NCBI GenBank assembly: GCA_039105265.1
Contig: JAPFFF010000065.1
Location: 310,001-374,000, forward strand
Length of the DNA stretch: 64,000 nucleotides
DNA from: Tritrichomonas musculus
Lineage: Eukaryota; Parabasalia; Tritrichomonadida; Tritrichomonadidae
Direction: 5' to 3'
Positions 46,263 to 56,115 of the stretch are shown here, in pieces. The position numbers and the translations under genes are program-made. Numbering within the stretch: position 1 is the stretch's first letter; every line of letters starts with the position of its first letter. Under the pieces are notes generated by a model. That model was not told where the DNA came from, did not search any database, and saw nothing but the letters and a program-made list of their open reading frames with translations.

Positions 46263-48785
46263 ATGTCAAAACAAGACAAAAATAATTCATCTGATAGCTT
46301 TGATTTAGATTTAAGTAGTAATATTGATGATGAAACTATATTTGACAGCGAGGTATCTAAACCTGATGATGATGAAGAAGAACTAGAGGACCCGATAGAT
46401 TATTTTAAGTGCACGTTTCTCAGTACATACAAACTAGAACACCCCGATGAATTAATTAATTTGTTGTATTTGATACAAAACAATGAATATACAGGAAGAA
46501 GTGTCGGAAAGATTCGCGAAATGAAAGTCAAGTTTCGTCGATTTGTTTCATTGATGAACAAAATCAGTGCAGGTATTAAAAGTAAAGGTAATCGATTCCT
46601 TAGTTTAAAAGAGTACACAACAGATAAAAAAAGCCTTGATACAATTATTAATTACTTTAATATTGTTGTCAATGATGATTTAAATTATAGCTCTGACGGT
46701 TTTCATTCATCACCCATCAAACCACCACGAAAGAGTCAAACACCACAAGCCACCAAAGGAAGAAGAAAGAGGTCAGGCATACATGAACCAACACCTGACA
46801 GCAGTAAACGAAGAACACCAAGAAGAAAACGCATAACACCGACCGACTCTGATGAATTACTGGATACAAGTTTTTTAGAACAAGAAGATTCCCTGCCATC
46901 AATATCATTTAACTTCCCAGAATTAGAAGAAGAAGAAGAAGATAACCTATCAGCTTTGTTACTGTCTCCTTATGATCTGGTAGATGATGATATAGAATTG
47001 CTCAAGCAATTAGGCTATAACCAGCCATGGATCAAAGTACTACCAAGATGTTATGAAGCAGCAAAGAAACCACAAAACAAACTTGATGAACAAGCGAAAG
47101 AAAACGTAGATGCATTACATCAAACACTAGAAATTATCAGAGACAAGATGAAGAGAAACATTGATATAACCAATGAACGAAAATCAATTACAGGCTTATC
47201 ATCATTCTTCAGAGTGTTTGACACAATCATTAATAGAAAACCTATCAAAGGCTCTGATGTCATACAACCAATCAAACCACCATCAATCAAACCACCATCA
47301 ATCAAACCAATAACAGACAATAATAATAATAATTTTTCGAGTAATAAAATGGATGATGATACAACATTTATTGCTAACGAGGATGATGAAACAGAACTTA
47401 ATGAAACGTTTCAACAGTACAATGAACGTGTAAATAAGCCTGCCAAAAAAGTTAAGTTCGGTAAGCTTAATACTTTCGATCAATCACGTTTTAAGAAAGG
47501 ATCAGAATTTGAGTCACCAACATCTGAAGAAGATATTCAACGATTATTGCAACAATACAAACAAGAAATCAAAACAACAGGTAAACGTGAAAACAGAGAT
47601 GCGCCAACAGTTCTTAGCAATATCGGTAAATTTGGGAACTTAAATATTCAATCACACACCCAAAATAGCTCATTATACAAACAAAACTTCCTTGATATAA
47701 TCATTAACGGAAATTACAGAGTTAAATACATTCCTGCTGCCGCTACACGAGACCAGGCAAAAGTTTATTGTCACACACATCTTGACCCAGACGGAAAACC
47801 AAAATACAGATTACTTCCAACCAACGCTAAAGACCCATCAGGAGAGATTGAAATAACAGACCTGAACGGTGATAAAGTTGATGATATTATATTAGTTGAT
47901 AAACGAGGTGTTCCACAAATCATTAACGGTTATAAATTGGTATTTGCTTCTCCTTACAAGAAGGTTTGGAAAACAATGGTTACTACAGCAGAAGAACGAA
48001 AGCGATTACCATTTAATGTCTGGCTTGATGAAATGTTTGAGAAAAGCAAAGAGAAAATCGATTGGGATACAGGTAAATATATTCTTCAAGAATCGAGCAA
48101 AACACGACTCGCTCCATACATTCAATACTATTCTGATTTGAGATTAGGAAAACCAAGAGTCAGCACCAGAGCATCACCAAATTCATTTTGGTCTAGTCTC
48201 TTTTCTAAGATATGGAAGGTCTATTGGGAGATATTCAGTGAAATACAACCATTATCAAAAGTTGTTAATTATCTTACTATATCAAATGCATTATTTGTAT
48301 ATCACTTTGATAATCCCGTTAAGAAAGCAATTGAAACAGAACATAATTTGAAGCCAATGAATTACGTTGAATGGATGAATTACAGGAAAACACAAAAATC
48401 TGATTATAACAAGAAATGTATTGCTCTCATACAAGAGTTCATAAACAAATCTAGAAAGACAATCGTCTTCGAAACTGGTAAATGGTCTAGAGATATTGGT
48501 AACTGGAATCCTGAGTTTAAGACCATTATCGAAAACATTAATTACTTAATTCAGAAAGTTGCACCCGCAGGTACTGATGTTAATGAAACAATAGCTTATA
48601 TCAAGATTGCTAGTCCAACAGATATTCAAACGTTAAAGGAGGTTTCAAATAATAATATTGCCATCTGGATTGATACAGTTTACGGTAAGGGTTGCGGATA
48701 TATTGAATATAAGATTCAAATGTCTAAACAAAAGATTGAGAGACTATCAGCAGCAGAAGGATATGATATCAAAGTACCTGAATAA
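46263..48785 (+). CDS. Large unknown protein (840 aa), element A
   Basis: No family recognised. The amino-terminal 210 residues are acidic (DDDEEELEDPIDYF), then basic (RKRSGIHEPTPDSSKRRTPR), with tandem IKPPSIKPPSIKP. Residues 490-840 are globular, with a short calcium-binding-like loop DLNGDKVDDIILVD followed by GVPQIINGYKLVF, and a Trp/Tyr-rich helical segment (FWSSLFSKIWKVYWEIFSEI). It may be a structural or replication protein. It is divergent from the fibre-like region and convergent with the 375-residue gene. Confidence 0.6.
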   Translation: MSKQDKNNSSDSFDLDLSSNIDDETIFDSEVSKPDDDEEELEDPIDYFKCTFLSTYKLEHPDELINLLYLIQNNEYTGRSVGKIREMKVKFRRFVSLMNKISAGIKSKGNRFLSLKEYTTDKKSLDTIINYFNIVVNDDLNYSSDGFHSSPIKPPRKSQTPQATKGRRKRSGIHEPTPDSSKRRTPRRKRITPTDSDELLDTSFLEQEDSLPSISFNFPELEEEEEDNLSALLLSPYDLVDDDIELLKQLGYNQPWIKVLPRCYEAAKKPQNKLDEQAKENVDALHQTLEIIRDKMKRNIDITNERKSITGLSSFFRVFDTIINRKPIKGSDVIQPIKPPSIKPPSIKPITDNNNNNFSSNKMDDDTTFIANEDDETELNETFQQYNERVNKPAKKVKFGKLNTFDQSRFKKGSEFESPTSEEDIQRLLQQYKQEIKTTGKRENRDAPTVLSNIGKFGNLNIQSHTQNSSLYKQNFLDIIINGNYRVKYIPAAATRDQAKVYCHTHLDPDGKPKYRLLPTNAKDPSGEIEITDLNGDKVDDIILVDKRGVPQIINGYKLVFASPYKKVWKTMVTTAEERKRLPFNVWLDEMFEKSKEKIDWDTGKYILQESSKTRLAPYIQYYSDLRLGKPRVSTRASPNSFWSSLFSKIWKVYWEIFSEIQPLSKVVNYLTISNALFVYHFDNPVKKAIETEHNLKPMNYVEWMNYRKTQKSDYNKKCIALIQEFINKSRKTIVFETGKWSRDIGNWNPEFKTIIENINYLIQKVAPAGTDVNETIAYIKIASPTDIQTLKEVSNNNIAIWIDTVYGKGCGYIEYKIQMSKQKIERLSAAEGYDIKVPE

Positions 48786-48796
48786 ACAAAAATAAA

Positions 48797-48895
48797 TTAA
48801 TGATTATTTGATGAAGCTACCTTGAACCTCTTTTGTAAAATGATGATTTTATTTTTATGACGGTCTTCTTCTTCTTCTCCTCGTTGTTGTGTCAT
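48797..48895 (-). CDS. Possible 32-residue peptide, element A
   Basis: MTQQRGEEEEDRHKNKIIIL followed by 12 residues. Its ATG overlaps the stop of the 375-residue gene in ATGA. It could be chance; no second copy is available in the window. Confidence 0.25.
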   Translation of the reverse strand: MTQQRGEEEEDRHKNKIIILQKRFKVASSNNH

Positions 48896-50019
48896 TTGTT
48901 CACAGCATTTAAAGAATCATGATGTATTGGAAATGGTTGTGAATTTGTTTGTCGAGTACGTCTATGTTTTGGGCTACTTCGTTTTTTCTTTTTTGGTGAA
49001 CCATTAGGAAATGAATATGATGATGATGAATAACCGGTTTGTTTATGAAAGATTTCAACAGGAACACCATCTACTCTTACATTAATCGGATTTGTTTTCT
49101 GTTTGTCATCAGAATCACTTTCGATTGATATTCTAGAGTTTGATAAATCTATTTCTTTGTTTCTGATTGCAGCATTAGGATTGAATACAGGTATTTTATC
49201 TGGATTTGGATATAGTTCTTCTAATGTAGGTTTATAATCATAAAGTATTTTAAAGTTATATTGCTTTTTGTTTGGATTAACAAATTTGATAACAGGTTGT
49301 TCAACAGGTTGTTGAACAGGTGGCTCAATAGATTTCTTATGAGGAGGAACGAATTTGATAATAGTTTCTTCAACAGGTTGTGGTTGAATGTATTGCTGGA
49401 TTGGTGATTGTTGGACTTGTGGAAAAGGAGATGTTGCAGTGTTTGCAAACTTATTTGTTTGTGGGGGTGATTTGAAAGGAGATGTCCCGAAATCCTTCAT
49501 ATACGGTGATGTAGTTGCATCAGCAAATTGCATCGGTTTATTTATTTGTGGTGGTGTTTGTGGAGGTGAATTGATAACAGGTATTGTTTGTGATTGTTGA
49601 TTAAATTGATTCATTTGTGGTGGTGGTGGCTGATTTCCGAAATAAACGTGTTTCGTCTTCTGGTATTCCTCTTGAACATCATCAATATGTTGATTTCGAT
49701 TAATGTATTGATAATCTTGCAGCTTTCTTTTCAAACGAAAATCATTATGTTCCTGTTGTTCATTTAATACTAAGTTATTTGTTTGTCTTTGGTAATCCAG
49801 TAAATTAGTTCTTGGATGTAATTGAGTCCTCAATACATTAGCTTGTGTTTGATATAATTGTGCATTTGCATTCCCAATCTGTTGTACTTCATATGCTTGT
49901 TGATTTATCTCACGTGCCCGTTCACGGGCTCTCTGTCGTTGTTTACGTCTTGCTTTTATGCGTTCTTCTCTCTCGATTTGTTCCTTTGTTTTAAACAAAT
50001 TACCGAGATTATTAAACAT
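48892..50019 (-). CDS. Gln/Pro-rich structural-type protein (375 aa), element A
   Basis: A basic coiled coil at the start (EQIEREERIKARRKQRQRAR), then Gln/Asn/Pro-rich disordered sequence with repeated SPFKSPPQTNKFA-like motifs, and a basic Ser-rich tail (GSPKKKKRSSPKHRRTRQ). No catalytic motif. It suits a nucleic-acid-binding virion or scaffold protein, by composition only. Confidence 0.5.
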   Translation of the reverse strand: MFNNLGNLFKTKEQIEREERIKARRKQRQRARERAREINQQAYEVQQIGNANAQLYQTQANVLRTQLHPRTNLLDYQRQTNNLVLNEQQEHNDFRLKRKLQDYQYINRNQHIDDVQEEYQKTKHVYFGNQPPPPQMNQFNQQSQTIPVINSPPQTPPQINKPMQFADATTSPYMKDFGTSPFKSPPQTNKFANTATSPFPQVQQSPIQQYIQPQPVEETIIKFVPPHKKSIEPPVQQPVEQPVIKFVNPNKKQYNFKILYDYKPTLEELYPNPDKIPVFNPNAAIRNKEIDLSNSRISIESDSDDKQKTNPINVRVDGVPVEIFHKQTGYSSSSYSFPNGSPKKKKRSSPKHRRTRQTNSQPFPIHHDSLNAVNK

Positions 50020-50032
50020 ATTCTTTGATACT

Positions 50033-50413
50033 TCAATAAATTAATAAACAACTGAATATAAATGATTCAGGTTCAATAACGTTTCCTTTCATATCTGTGA
50101 ACCATAAATGATATTCTTTTTTTGTGTTGTTCAGACACTCATATTTTCTGTATTTGGTTTGTCTTCTGTTAGCAAGCATTATGAAATGGTCGCAGAAAGG
50201 CATGAATTCAACTATATCTGAATGAACTATCAAATCACCGACAATATGTTGATTGACAACAGCCCCACAATACTGAACAACAATGTACTTCTTGTTGCGA
50301 CTATAAACGAAATCATCAGGAAGAATAAAATCTTTTGTTTGTGTGTGATAGTATCGTTTTGTGATTGGCAACTTCGTTGACCCAAGCTTTGCTTGTGATT
50401 GTTTAGCTTTCAT
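50033..50413 (-). CDS. Unknown small protein (126 aa), element A
   Basis: Compact, beta-rich and basic (KKYIVVQYCGAVVNQHIVGD, EYHLWFTDMKGNVIEPESFI). The last strand with a 'D-xx-G-N-xI' turn is a pattern seen in jelly-roll minor capsid proteins, a weak hint. Its start overlaps the integrase stop by four bases (ATGA). Confidence 0.5.
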   Translation of the reverse strand: MKAKQSQAKLGSTKLPITKRYYHTQTKDFILPDDFVYSRNKKYIVVQYCGAVVNQHIVGDLIVHSDIVEFMPFCDHFIMLANRRQTKYRKYECLNNTKKEYHLWFTDMKGNVIEPESFIFSCLLIY

Positions 50414-51519
50414 TTTGCGTTTTTATAAGCCAAAAAGAATATTTTATAATCATCATTCAAAGCATCTATTGATGAACAAACATATTTTGTGTACATGATT
50501 GGAACTGTTATTATTGTTTTATTCTTCAGTGTTTTGTTAGTTTGACGCAAAGGATTTAATAGTTTACATTTAACGTTTCCAGACTCATAACAAATGAATT
50601 CAGCAAGTTCATTGAACACTCTTCTTCGCTTTTCATGTTTTTTTTCAGTTTTTCCGTAATCGGTGTGAATGAGTATTATATTTTTTGGTTTGTATGATAG
50701 AAGTCCTTTAAATCTTTGTTTTTGTTGAATCTCTTTCAATTGCATTGATTTTGCTCTTATGTACTGCCATTCAAAGTCGCGATCGTCTTGCATCTGTTGA
50801 GGTGTTAGATAAATGTATTTTGATTGCCGTTTGTCAAGGTATTGATCAGTTTCTTCATCAAATGATGTGTATAAAGGATTCAATAAGCGAAGAGATGAAT
50901 GAGGCGTGTTATTGTACCATTCAACCATTTGTTGTATCATTACATTGTTTGTCATTCGTTGTTGTGACTGACCGAAGGCGTTTCGTAAAGTTCTGATTAC
51001 TGCATCAACACATTTATGTGCATTCGTGAAATGTGAATCATCAATGATTAACTTTATTTTGTTTGGTGCTTTGAATTTAATTGACGGTCTGTCTGATTGG
51101 TATCTTTCGTCTCCGTTGCAATAACTTTTGAATGCATTTGATATAAAAGCTGGTTCACCATCACATTTAATTGTTTCGATTCTGATATTCCTTTCATTGA
51201 CTAGTTTATCAATTACTTTGATTATAGTTAACTCAGTTCTGTTCGCAATCGGTTCAACAATTAAGTATTTCGTGTTTACATTGATTAGGACGAGATAAGC
51301 TTTGTTTAATGCAAACATTATATCCATTTCGTATGCGTACGGTTCAAATGAGAAGTCAGGTTTTGATAGTTTCTTTACTGTTTTCAATTGGTAATCCTTA
51401 ATATAGGGCTCAGTTTTAATGTTTGTGTCTTTGATGTACTTGTATTTAGATTTGAAAGGATAATTAATTGATTCTTTGTAGCTGCGTGCACTCGCTATGT
51501 CTTCGATGTATTCATTCAT
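50410..51519 (-). CDS. Retroviral-type (DDE) integrase of element A
   Basis: 369 residues with the rve layout: a first catalytic Asp in YAYEMDIMFA (D66), a second in IETIKCDGEPAFI (D120), a CVDAVIRTLRNAFG helix in the third block, then EWYNNTPHSSLRLLNP, which is typical of Maverick and Ty3-type integrases. It is strongly diverged from the B and C integrases, supporting a separate lineage. It catalyses joining of the element ends to target DNA. Start context: CTTTTATTTTTG then AAAATG. Confidence 0.82.
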   Translation of the reverse strand: MNEYIEDIASARSYKESINYPFKSKYKYIKDTNIKTEPYIKDYQLKTVKKLSKPDFSFEPYAYEMDIMFALNKAYLVLINVNTKYLIVEPIANRTELTIIKVIDKLVNERNIRIETIKCDGEPAFISNAFKSYCNGDERYQSDRPSIKFKAPNKIKLIIDDSHFTNAHKCVDAVIRTLRNAFGQSQQRMTNNVMIQQMVEWYNNTPHSSLRLLNPLYTSFDEETDQYLDKRQSKYIYLTPQQMQDDRDFEWQYIRAKSMQLKEIQQKQRFKGLLSYKPKNIILIHTDYGKTEKKHEKRRRVFNELAEFICYESGNVKCKLLNPLRQTNKTLKNKTIITVPIMYTKYVCSSIDALNDDYKIFFLAYKNAK

Positions 51520-51534
51520 TTTGATCGCAAAAAT

Positions 51535-51660
51535 AAAAGACTAAAATGAAGCCTTTTTGTTTTGCTCCTTCAAATGCCGCCCATGAACGGAAACAGTCAA
51601 AGAATCACAAAAATGAAAAGGGATATAAAAAGAGATATTTTTAACCTTCAATCGAAATCA
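51535..51660. repeat. Further copy of the ~113-bp intergenic unit of element A
   Basis: AATGCCGCCCATGAACGG, CAGTCAAAGAATCACAAAAA and the inverted box at 51617-51651, as at 42957-43170. It fills the spacer between the integrase and capsid genes. Confidence 0.85.
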
Positions 51661-51666
51661 GTTTAT

Positions 51667-53535
51667 TTATTCATTAGCTTGCGAACCTTTTGGCGTTTCA
51701 TCATCAATGTATTCTAAACCTTCGAGAGATAATTTAAAGTATGTATCACGGCACAAACATAACTGACAGGGGGGCGGATGAACTGTACCTTCTTCATTGA
51801 CATTATAATATGTATCATTCTTTCCTGTGTGAATTGGTTGACCGTTGATTTGAATTTGAACATTACCAAAACCTCCGTCTAAACCATCATAACAATAACC
51901 TGCAGATGATCTTTCAGTTTGAATATTGAATACAAATGATGTTGCATCAGACAAAGTGTTTTTGTATCGATTACCTCGTGCGTCGTTCTTCGGCATCGTA
52001 AATGAATCTTCAAATTCCTTTGTACATTGAAGTGTAATTGCGTCTAAATCGCCAGCAGTCAATTGATTTTCAAAGAATCTTGCACCGATTGTGTCTACAT
52101 TCTCGTCAGGGAAGTTCTTACCGCCTATGTTCAAATAACAGTTTTGATAAACAGGGTTTTCAAATACAGTCAGATCATTATGATGCTTTGGAAACAGAAC
52201 CGACATTGTTGTAACATTGATCAAAGGTATGTTCAATGTTGATTTGATACCGTTTGCGGCGGCAGCAATTGGAAATGCATGATAATCAACCTTCTGTGAC
52301 GGAATTATTAAACCTTCTCGTAAAATGTTTTCAATACCTTGACGTGTTGCTTCACAAACACCGTAGCCCTGCATGTTTGATTTGCAAAGAGTGATTGTCA
52401 TTTGATTGCAGGTCAATGTTGCAACACCGTTTGAATATTCAATGTCTTTATGTTTTGTTTCTAAGATTTTAACAACATCGCCAGGTGTTAACGGAGCATC
52501 GGGATTAGCTGATGCAATCATTTCTGCAAACGAGCCTTTATTAACATCAGACTCTCTCACATGAAACTTCTCATAATCATCAGGTGTGTAATGAAATACA
52601 ACTTCTTTTGGCGTTTCATCTTCCTCAACAGGATTACCAGCATGTATTCTTTGATATTTGATTGTAAGTGTTTGCTCAAACATGGCAGGAATGGTTGCTT
52701 CATTACCAATTTGTGTGAATTGACGTTTAAGTTTACCGCGAACCTTTAAATCACGGAGTTTATCTAATGATTCAGCAGAAACAGATTCATCATCTTCGAG
52801 AAATGCTTTTGTTTCAGCAACCACATACGGATCAATAACAGCCCAAACAAGACCAGCGGGGCTAACTTGAAAACGAATTGATAAATCACCGATGATTCCG
52901 TTTGGGAATAAATCAAATGCCTGTAATGCTAGTAAGTCATCAAACGGAAGGTTTAAATCAAATTCAACTTGTGCCCTACCGTTCTCTTTGAAATTCATCA
53001 GATTTACATACGTTCCGGCCATTGTTTGTGAATATTGACTTACATTCTCCCATAATGAATGAACGAATCTACGTCTTTTCTTTTCTGTTTCTGGTTTAAG
53101 TGCAGAATATAAGAAACCTTCACGAACACATTCATTCTGTTGATATCCGACATTAAAATTATTATGTAGAATCTCTAAACGATCGAACAACTAATTTGAT
53201 GATTTGAAACCGACAAACAGTTTGTAGAAGTGTTGAGGGTCTTCAATGGTTCGCAATTTATCAAGATCGGTATTCAACTGTAAATCTAGTTTGATATGGA
53301 ATGTCAGAAATCCTTTGTCAACATCACTTATGAAATGATCAGGATGAGTTAAACTGATTTGTGAGTATTGACCCGCTGTAAACGGTGCGGGTTGATCATG
53401 ACAGTCAACAGTTCTGAATGAAAATGAACGAGTACCATCATTAACGTTAATCATATGACGCATTTGTTCAAATGCATGCAATACATTTCCTGTTTCGATT
53501 TGATGGTTATGTGATCTCTCATTACGATATAACAT
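51667..53535 (-). pseudogene. Major capsid protein gene (double jelly-roll type) of element A (broken)
   Basis: Beta-rich region with VEFDLNLPFDDLLALQAFDL and FPNGIIGDLSIRFQVSPAGL, the jelly-roll strand plus 'LFPxGIxG' turn of Polinton capsid proteins, and GFLTFHIKLDLQ nearer the start. Size and position suit the major capsid protein. It is very diverged from that of B (29246). It appears broken, with about one break. It lies between the integrase and the small helical gene at 53589. Confidence 0.7.
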
Positions 53536-53588
53536 TTATGATTTAATAAAAAGAATCAATATATTATCTCTTTTATTTACTCTTAAAA

Positions 53589-53840
53589 ATGGGTATAGGT
53601 ATATTCAATAAGATAAAGAACGGTTTCAAGAAGTTCGGAAGCAAAATCAGAGACGCTGCAACAAAGATTGTTGATAACATCCCTAAAGTCGTTGATGTTG
53701 GTAAACAGATTATTGATAAAGTTAAACCGATAACGAAATTCATTCCTGGTGTCGGTCAAGTGATTGACACTATTGATACAGGTTTAAGTATGGCAGGTCG
53801 AGTTGGAACGGTTGGTAAGTCATTATTAGATAAAGTTTAA
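53589..53840 (+). CDS. Small amphipathic capsid-associated protein candidate (83 aa), element A
   Basis: MGIGIFNKIKNGFKKFGSKI forms a basic amphipathic helix, then VVDVGKQIIDKVKPITKFIP and a Gly-rich tail. It resembles in character, not in sequence, the Gly/Ala-rich proteins next to the ATPase in B and C, and adenovirus protein VI-type lytic proteins. Next to the capsid gene, divergently transcribed. Role inferred. Start context: TTTTATTTACTCTTAAAAATG. Confidence 0.55.
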   Translation: MGIGIFNKIKNGFKKFGSKIRDAATKIVDNIPKVVDVGKQIIDKVKPITKFIPGVGQVIDTIDTGLSMAGRVGTVGKSLLDKV

Positions 53841-53872
53841 TGATATCTATAAACGTTTTATCATAAATTCAA

Positions 53873-54412
53873 ATGAATGATAACATCAATGAAGTTAAAA
53901 TAATAAATGAAAACAGAAATGAAGTTAAAGTATTTAAATCACTTGAAGAATTCGATTTGTTCTATCAAAAGAATATTGATCAAATGAAATCACAAACTAC
54001 TAACTATTTGAACAAGATTTATAAAATCATCACTAATGACGGCAATGAATACAAAATCACTAAACGTAATTGCAAAGACGGTAAACGATGTGATGGCGAC
54101 ATTTATTTGAAGAAGATCGGTAATACAACCACAAAAGCACTCGAGAATGAGAATATCACTGCTGATATCAATATGCTCAGAGAAACAGTTGATGCAATAT
54201 CTTCCAAGACCGATGCAATCGATGAACTTCGCGATTTGTTTGACAGTAAGTTGATTCACGTTGATATCATCATTAAACAGCTTATCGATAAAAATAAAAT
54301 ACTTGAAGAACATATAAATAAGCTTTCAAATGTTGTTGATCAGCAATCAAAAGTCATTAATCAATACATTTTAAATGTTGTTGCTCCTGACGACCACCGA
54401 ATGATTAAGTGA
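53873..54412 (+). CDS. Coiled-coil protein of unknown function (179 aa), element A
   Basis: The amino-terminal 90 residues include a small domain with KRNCKDGKRCDGDIYLKKIG. The rest is a long coiled coil (IKQLIDKNKILEEHINKLSN). No family recognised. A TCATA initiator-like site lies shortly upstream. Its 3' end overlaps the convergent 77-residue gene by 42 bp. Confidence 0.5.
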   Translation: MNDNINEVKIINENRNEVKVFKSLEEFDLFYQKNIDQMKSQTTNYLNKIYKIITNDGNEYKITKRNCKDGKRCDGDIYLKKIGNTTTKALENENITADINMLRETVDAISSKTDAIDELRDLFDSKLIHVDIIIKQLIDKNKILEEHINKLSNVVDQQSKVINQYILNVVAPDDHRMIK

Positions 54413-54604
54413 ATCATGATGATTTAATGATTTAGTCGTTTTTGGTGGTGGTTCATGAAATACATCACCTTTTTCATTATAACATTTCACTGTAGGAGCT
54501 GAGTTTATTTTTGTTCTATTCTTTTGCATCGTTAATTGTAATCTATCAAAATGGTTTTTATGTTTATCATCATGAACGGTTCTCATTTGATTAATAGCAG
54601 ACAT
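54371..54604 (-). CDS. Unknown small protein (77 aa), element A
   Basis: Basic, disordered-looking (HKNHFDRLQLTMQKNRTKIN, HEPPPKTTKSLNHHDSL). It is divergent from the 75-residue gene with 14 bp between start codons. Weak support: an open frame in a tightly packed gene array only. Confidence 0.35.
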   Translation of the reverse strand: MSAINQMRTVHDDKHKNHFDRLQLTMQKNRTKINSAPTVKCYNEKGDVFHEPPPKTTKSLNHHDSLNHSVVVRSNNI

Positions 54605-54618
54605 TTAATTGTTATTAA

Positions 54619-54846
54619 ATGAGTGAACTAACAGAATACAAGAAAGAGATACCAGAATTAAAACGTATCAAACGAAGCTTGAAAGAAAAGTGTTATGATT
54701 ACAAACAATATCTCAACAATATCAAATCAGGAATGCTGGGCTCTGATGGTCTTGCTGTTCGTGAATCATTAATTGAAGACATCAACAGCCTCAAAAATAA
54801 AGTTCATCAGCTTGAGAATGAATTAAATGAATTGTCTAATAAATGA
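54619..54846 (+). CDS. Short coiled-coil protein (75 aa), element A, ending in the terminal repeat
   Basis: Helical throughout (KKEIPELKRIKRSLKEKCYD, INSLKNKVHQLENELNELSN). The last 17 codons or so lie in the right terminal inverted repeat, so the left repeat carries an inverted copy of this gene's end. Unknown function. D has a different 68-residue gene at the equivalent inner edge of its left end. Confidence 0.5.
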   Translation: MSELTEYKKEIPELKRIKRSLKEKCYDYKQYLNNIKSGMLGSDGLAVRESLIEDINSLKNKVHQLENELNELSNK

Positions 54847-55080
54847 GTTCTTCAATTGATGGTAATCATTAAATGAGTTCATATTATTTTTGTTCATTAG
54901 TCGTGTTGACGGTGGGCTTTAGCCCGACGGAAACCGACTGATATATACTACTAAACAAGTTCAAAGATGAAGATTCAAAGATGAATATTCAAAAGTGGCG
55001 ACCGTCAATCTCAAACATCATCAGGGGTACAAAAAGGGGTACGATTATATAGCCTGTCGAGCCGGTCCTCCTTACTCTCT
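54793..55080. repeat. Right terminal inverted repeat of A
   Basis: Inverted partner of 7058-7345, 288 bp with about two differences. Confidence 0.95.
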
Positions 55081-55086
55081 AACCCT
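55081..55086. repeat. Target-site duplication of element A, right copy
   Basis: AACCCT, partner of 7052-7057; C sequence resumes here. Confidence 0.9.
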
Positions 55087-55140
55087 ATTCCTGTTTTGAT
55101 AAATTTCTTAAAAAATCCCATTTAAAAATAATTAAAAAGT

Positions 55141-55995
55141 TTAATCGAAATAATATTTATTTGCGGTGATATTCATAATAAATTTATCGTGTGGCTCTCT
55201 GTGTTGTAAATATTGTTTAACTGTTTCTTTTGTATCTAAATTATTATTTGTTTGCTGAAGTAATGATGTGAAATCTTCTTCGCTATAACCACTATAGCAA
55301 ATAATATCTGTAGCCATACGTTTCGCGTTGATATGAACAAATCTTATTGTTTGAAAAGCCATTATACACGTGATATTATAGTGTCTTGTTTTTGTTAGCA
55401 AACGTATAAATTCACTATTGCCATTCTTTAATAAATCGCTACCTGCGCAGTCATCTAAAATTATTAATGTGTTATATGGGTATGTTGATGTATTATATTT
55501 AGCAAGCTTTTTTGCGATATAGACGATTCTATCATCTATGTCCTCTAATGAATGCTTATTAATTAACCGTTCCATCTCTTCATTTGCTTCTTTCATTTTT
55601 GATAGAACATGTTTCACTAATGAATAATATTTAACTTTACGTTTAAGATGCTTTTTAAGAAAATCCATTAGTTCTTTTTCATTAACATAATCGATTGGTG
55701 TCTTAATACTTTTATGTAAGACTTCAGCAGTTTTATCAGCTTTCCCACTAGTTGAGCAGAATATGATTTTGCTATAATAAGGTTTCTTAAATAATTTTTC
55801 TGTTATCATTATGTGCGACCATATCCAATAACTCTTGCCAGCGCCTGGTCTGCCTATTAAAAAGTATATTCGATTTGTACTAAATGGGTAATCTGGTGAT
55901 AATGGTTTTATTAAAGCCATTTCTATATCGCGTTGATTCTTCTTAAAAGTTTTATTTATTTCATTCTTAACTTGATTAATAATTTGTTTTGTCAT
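55141..55995 (-). CDS. FtsK/HerA-type genome-packaging ATPase of element C
   Basis: 284 residues, close to the B protein: IKPLSPDYPFSTN leader, Walker A GRPGAGKS near residue 50, Walker B LIILDD near 180, and CIMAFQTIRFVHINAK. It lies just right of A's insertion, downstream of the integrase, the same order as in B. C is only a fragment of an element, but this gene itself reads through. Confidence 0.88.
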   Translation of the reverse strand: MTKQIINQVKNEINKTFKKNQRDIEMALIKPLSPDYPFSTNRIYFLIGRPGAGKSYWIWSHIMITEKLFKKPYYSKIIFCSTSGKADKTAEVLHKSIKTPIDYVNEKELMDFLKKHLKRKVKYYSLVKHVLSKMKEANEEMERLINKHSLEDIDDRIVYIAKKLAKYNTSTYPYNTLIILDDCAGSDLLKNGNSEFIRLLTKTRHYNITCIMAFQTIRFVHINAKRMATDIICYSGYSEEDFTSLLQQTNNNLDTKETVKQYLQHREPHDKFIMNITANKYYFD

Positions 55996-56115
55996 ATTTT
56001 TATTATTGTTAAATGAATTATATAGAATTTGTTAAAGAGTGTTTTAAATATCAATTGATAGGGTTCGTTGTAGAGCTACTCTATGACGAAGCAAAAATAA
56101 TTTATAAAGAATTTA

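Larger units (their letters stand above)
7058..55080. mobile_element. Maverick/Polinton A (contains nested element B)
   Basis: The ends read AGAGAGTAAGG...CCTTACTCTCT with 288-bp inverted repeats (about two differences) and the 6-bp duplication AACCCT. A's own DNA is about 22.3 kb, because B (12110-37838) is nested in its polymerase gene. Parts in order: conserved 152-aa protein, ATPase, 43-aa membrane peptide, three small proteins, polymerase, KilA-N protein, unknown, fibre-like protein, 840-aa protein, two unknowns, integrase, major capsid, and four small genes. The near-identical arms suggest a recent insertion, though older than B. It is broken, with about four breaks including the B insertion. 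Confidence 0.95.

Noticed and set aside
7058-55080. A single 48-kb giant element
   Set aside because: A second complete set of terminal repeats, target duplication, polymerase, integrase and capsid genes at 12110-37838 shows a nested element; A's own length is a normal 22 kb.
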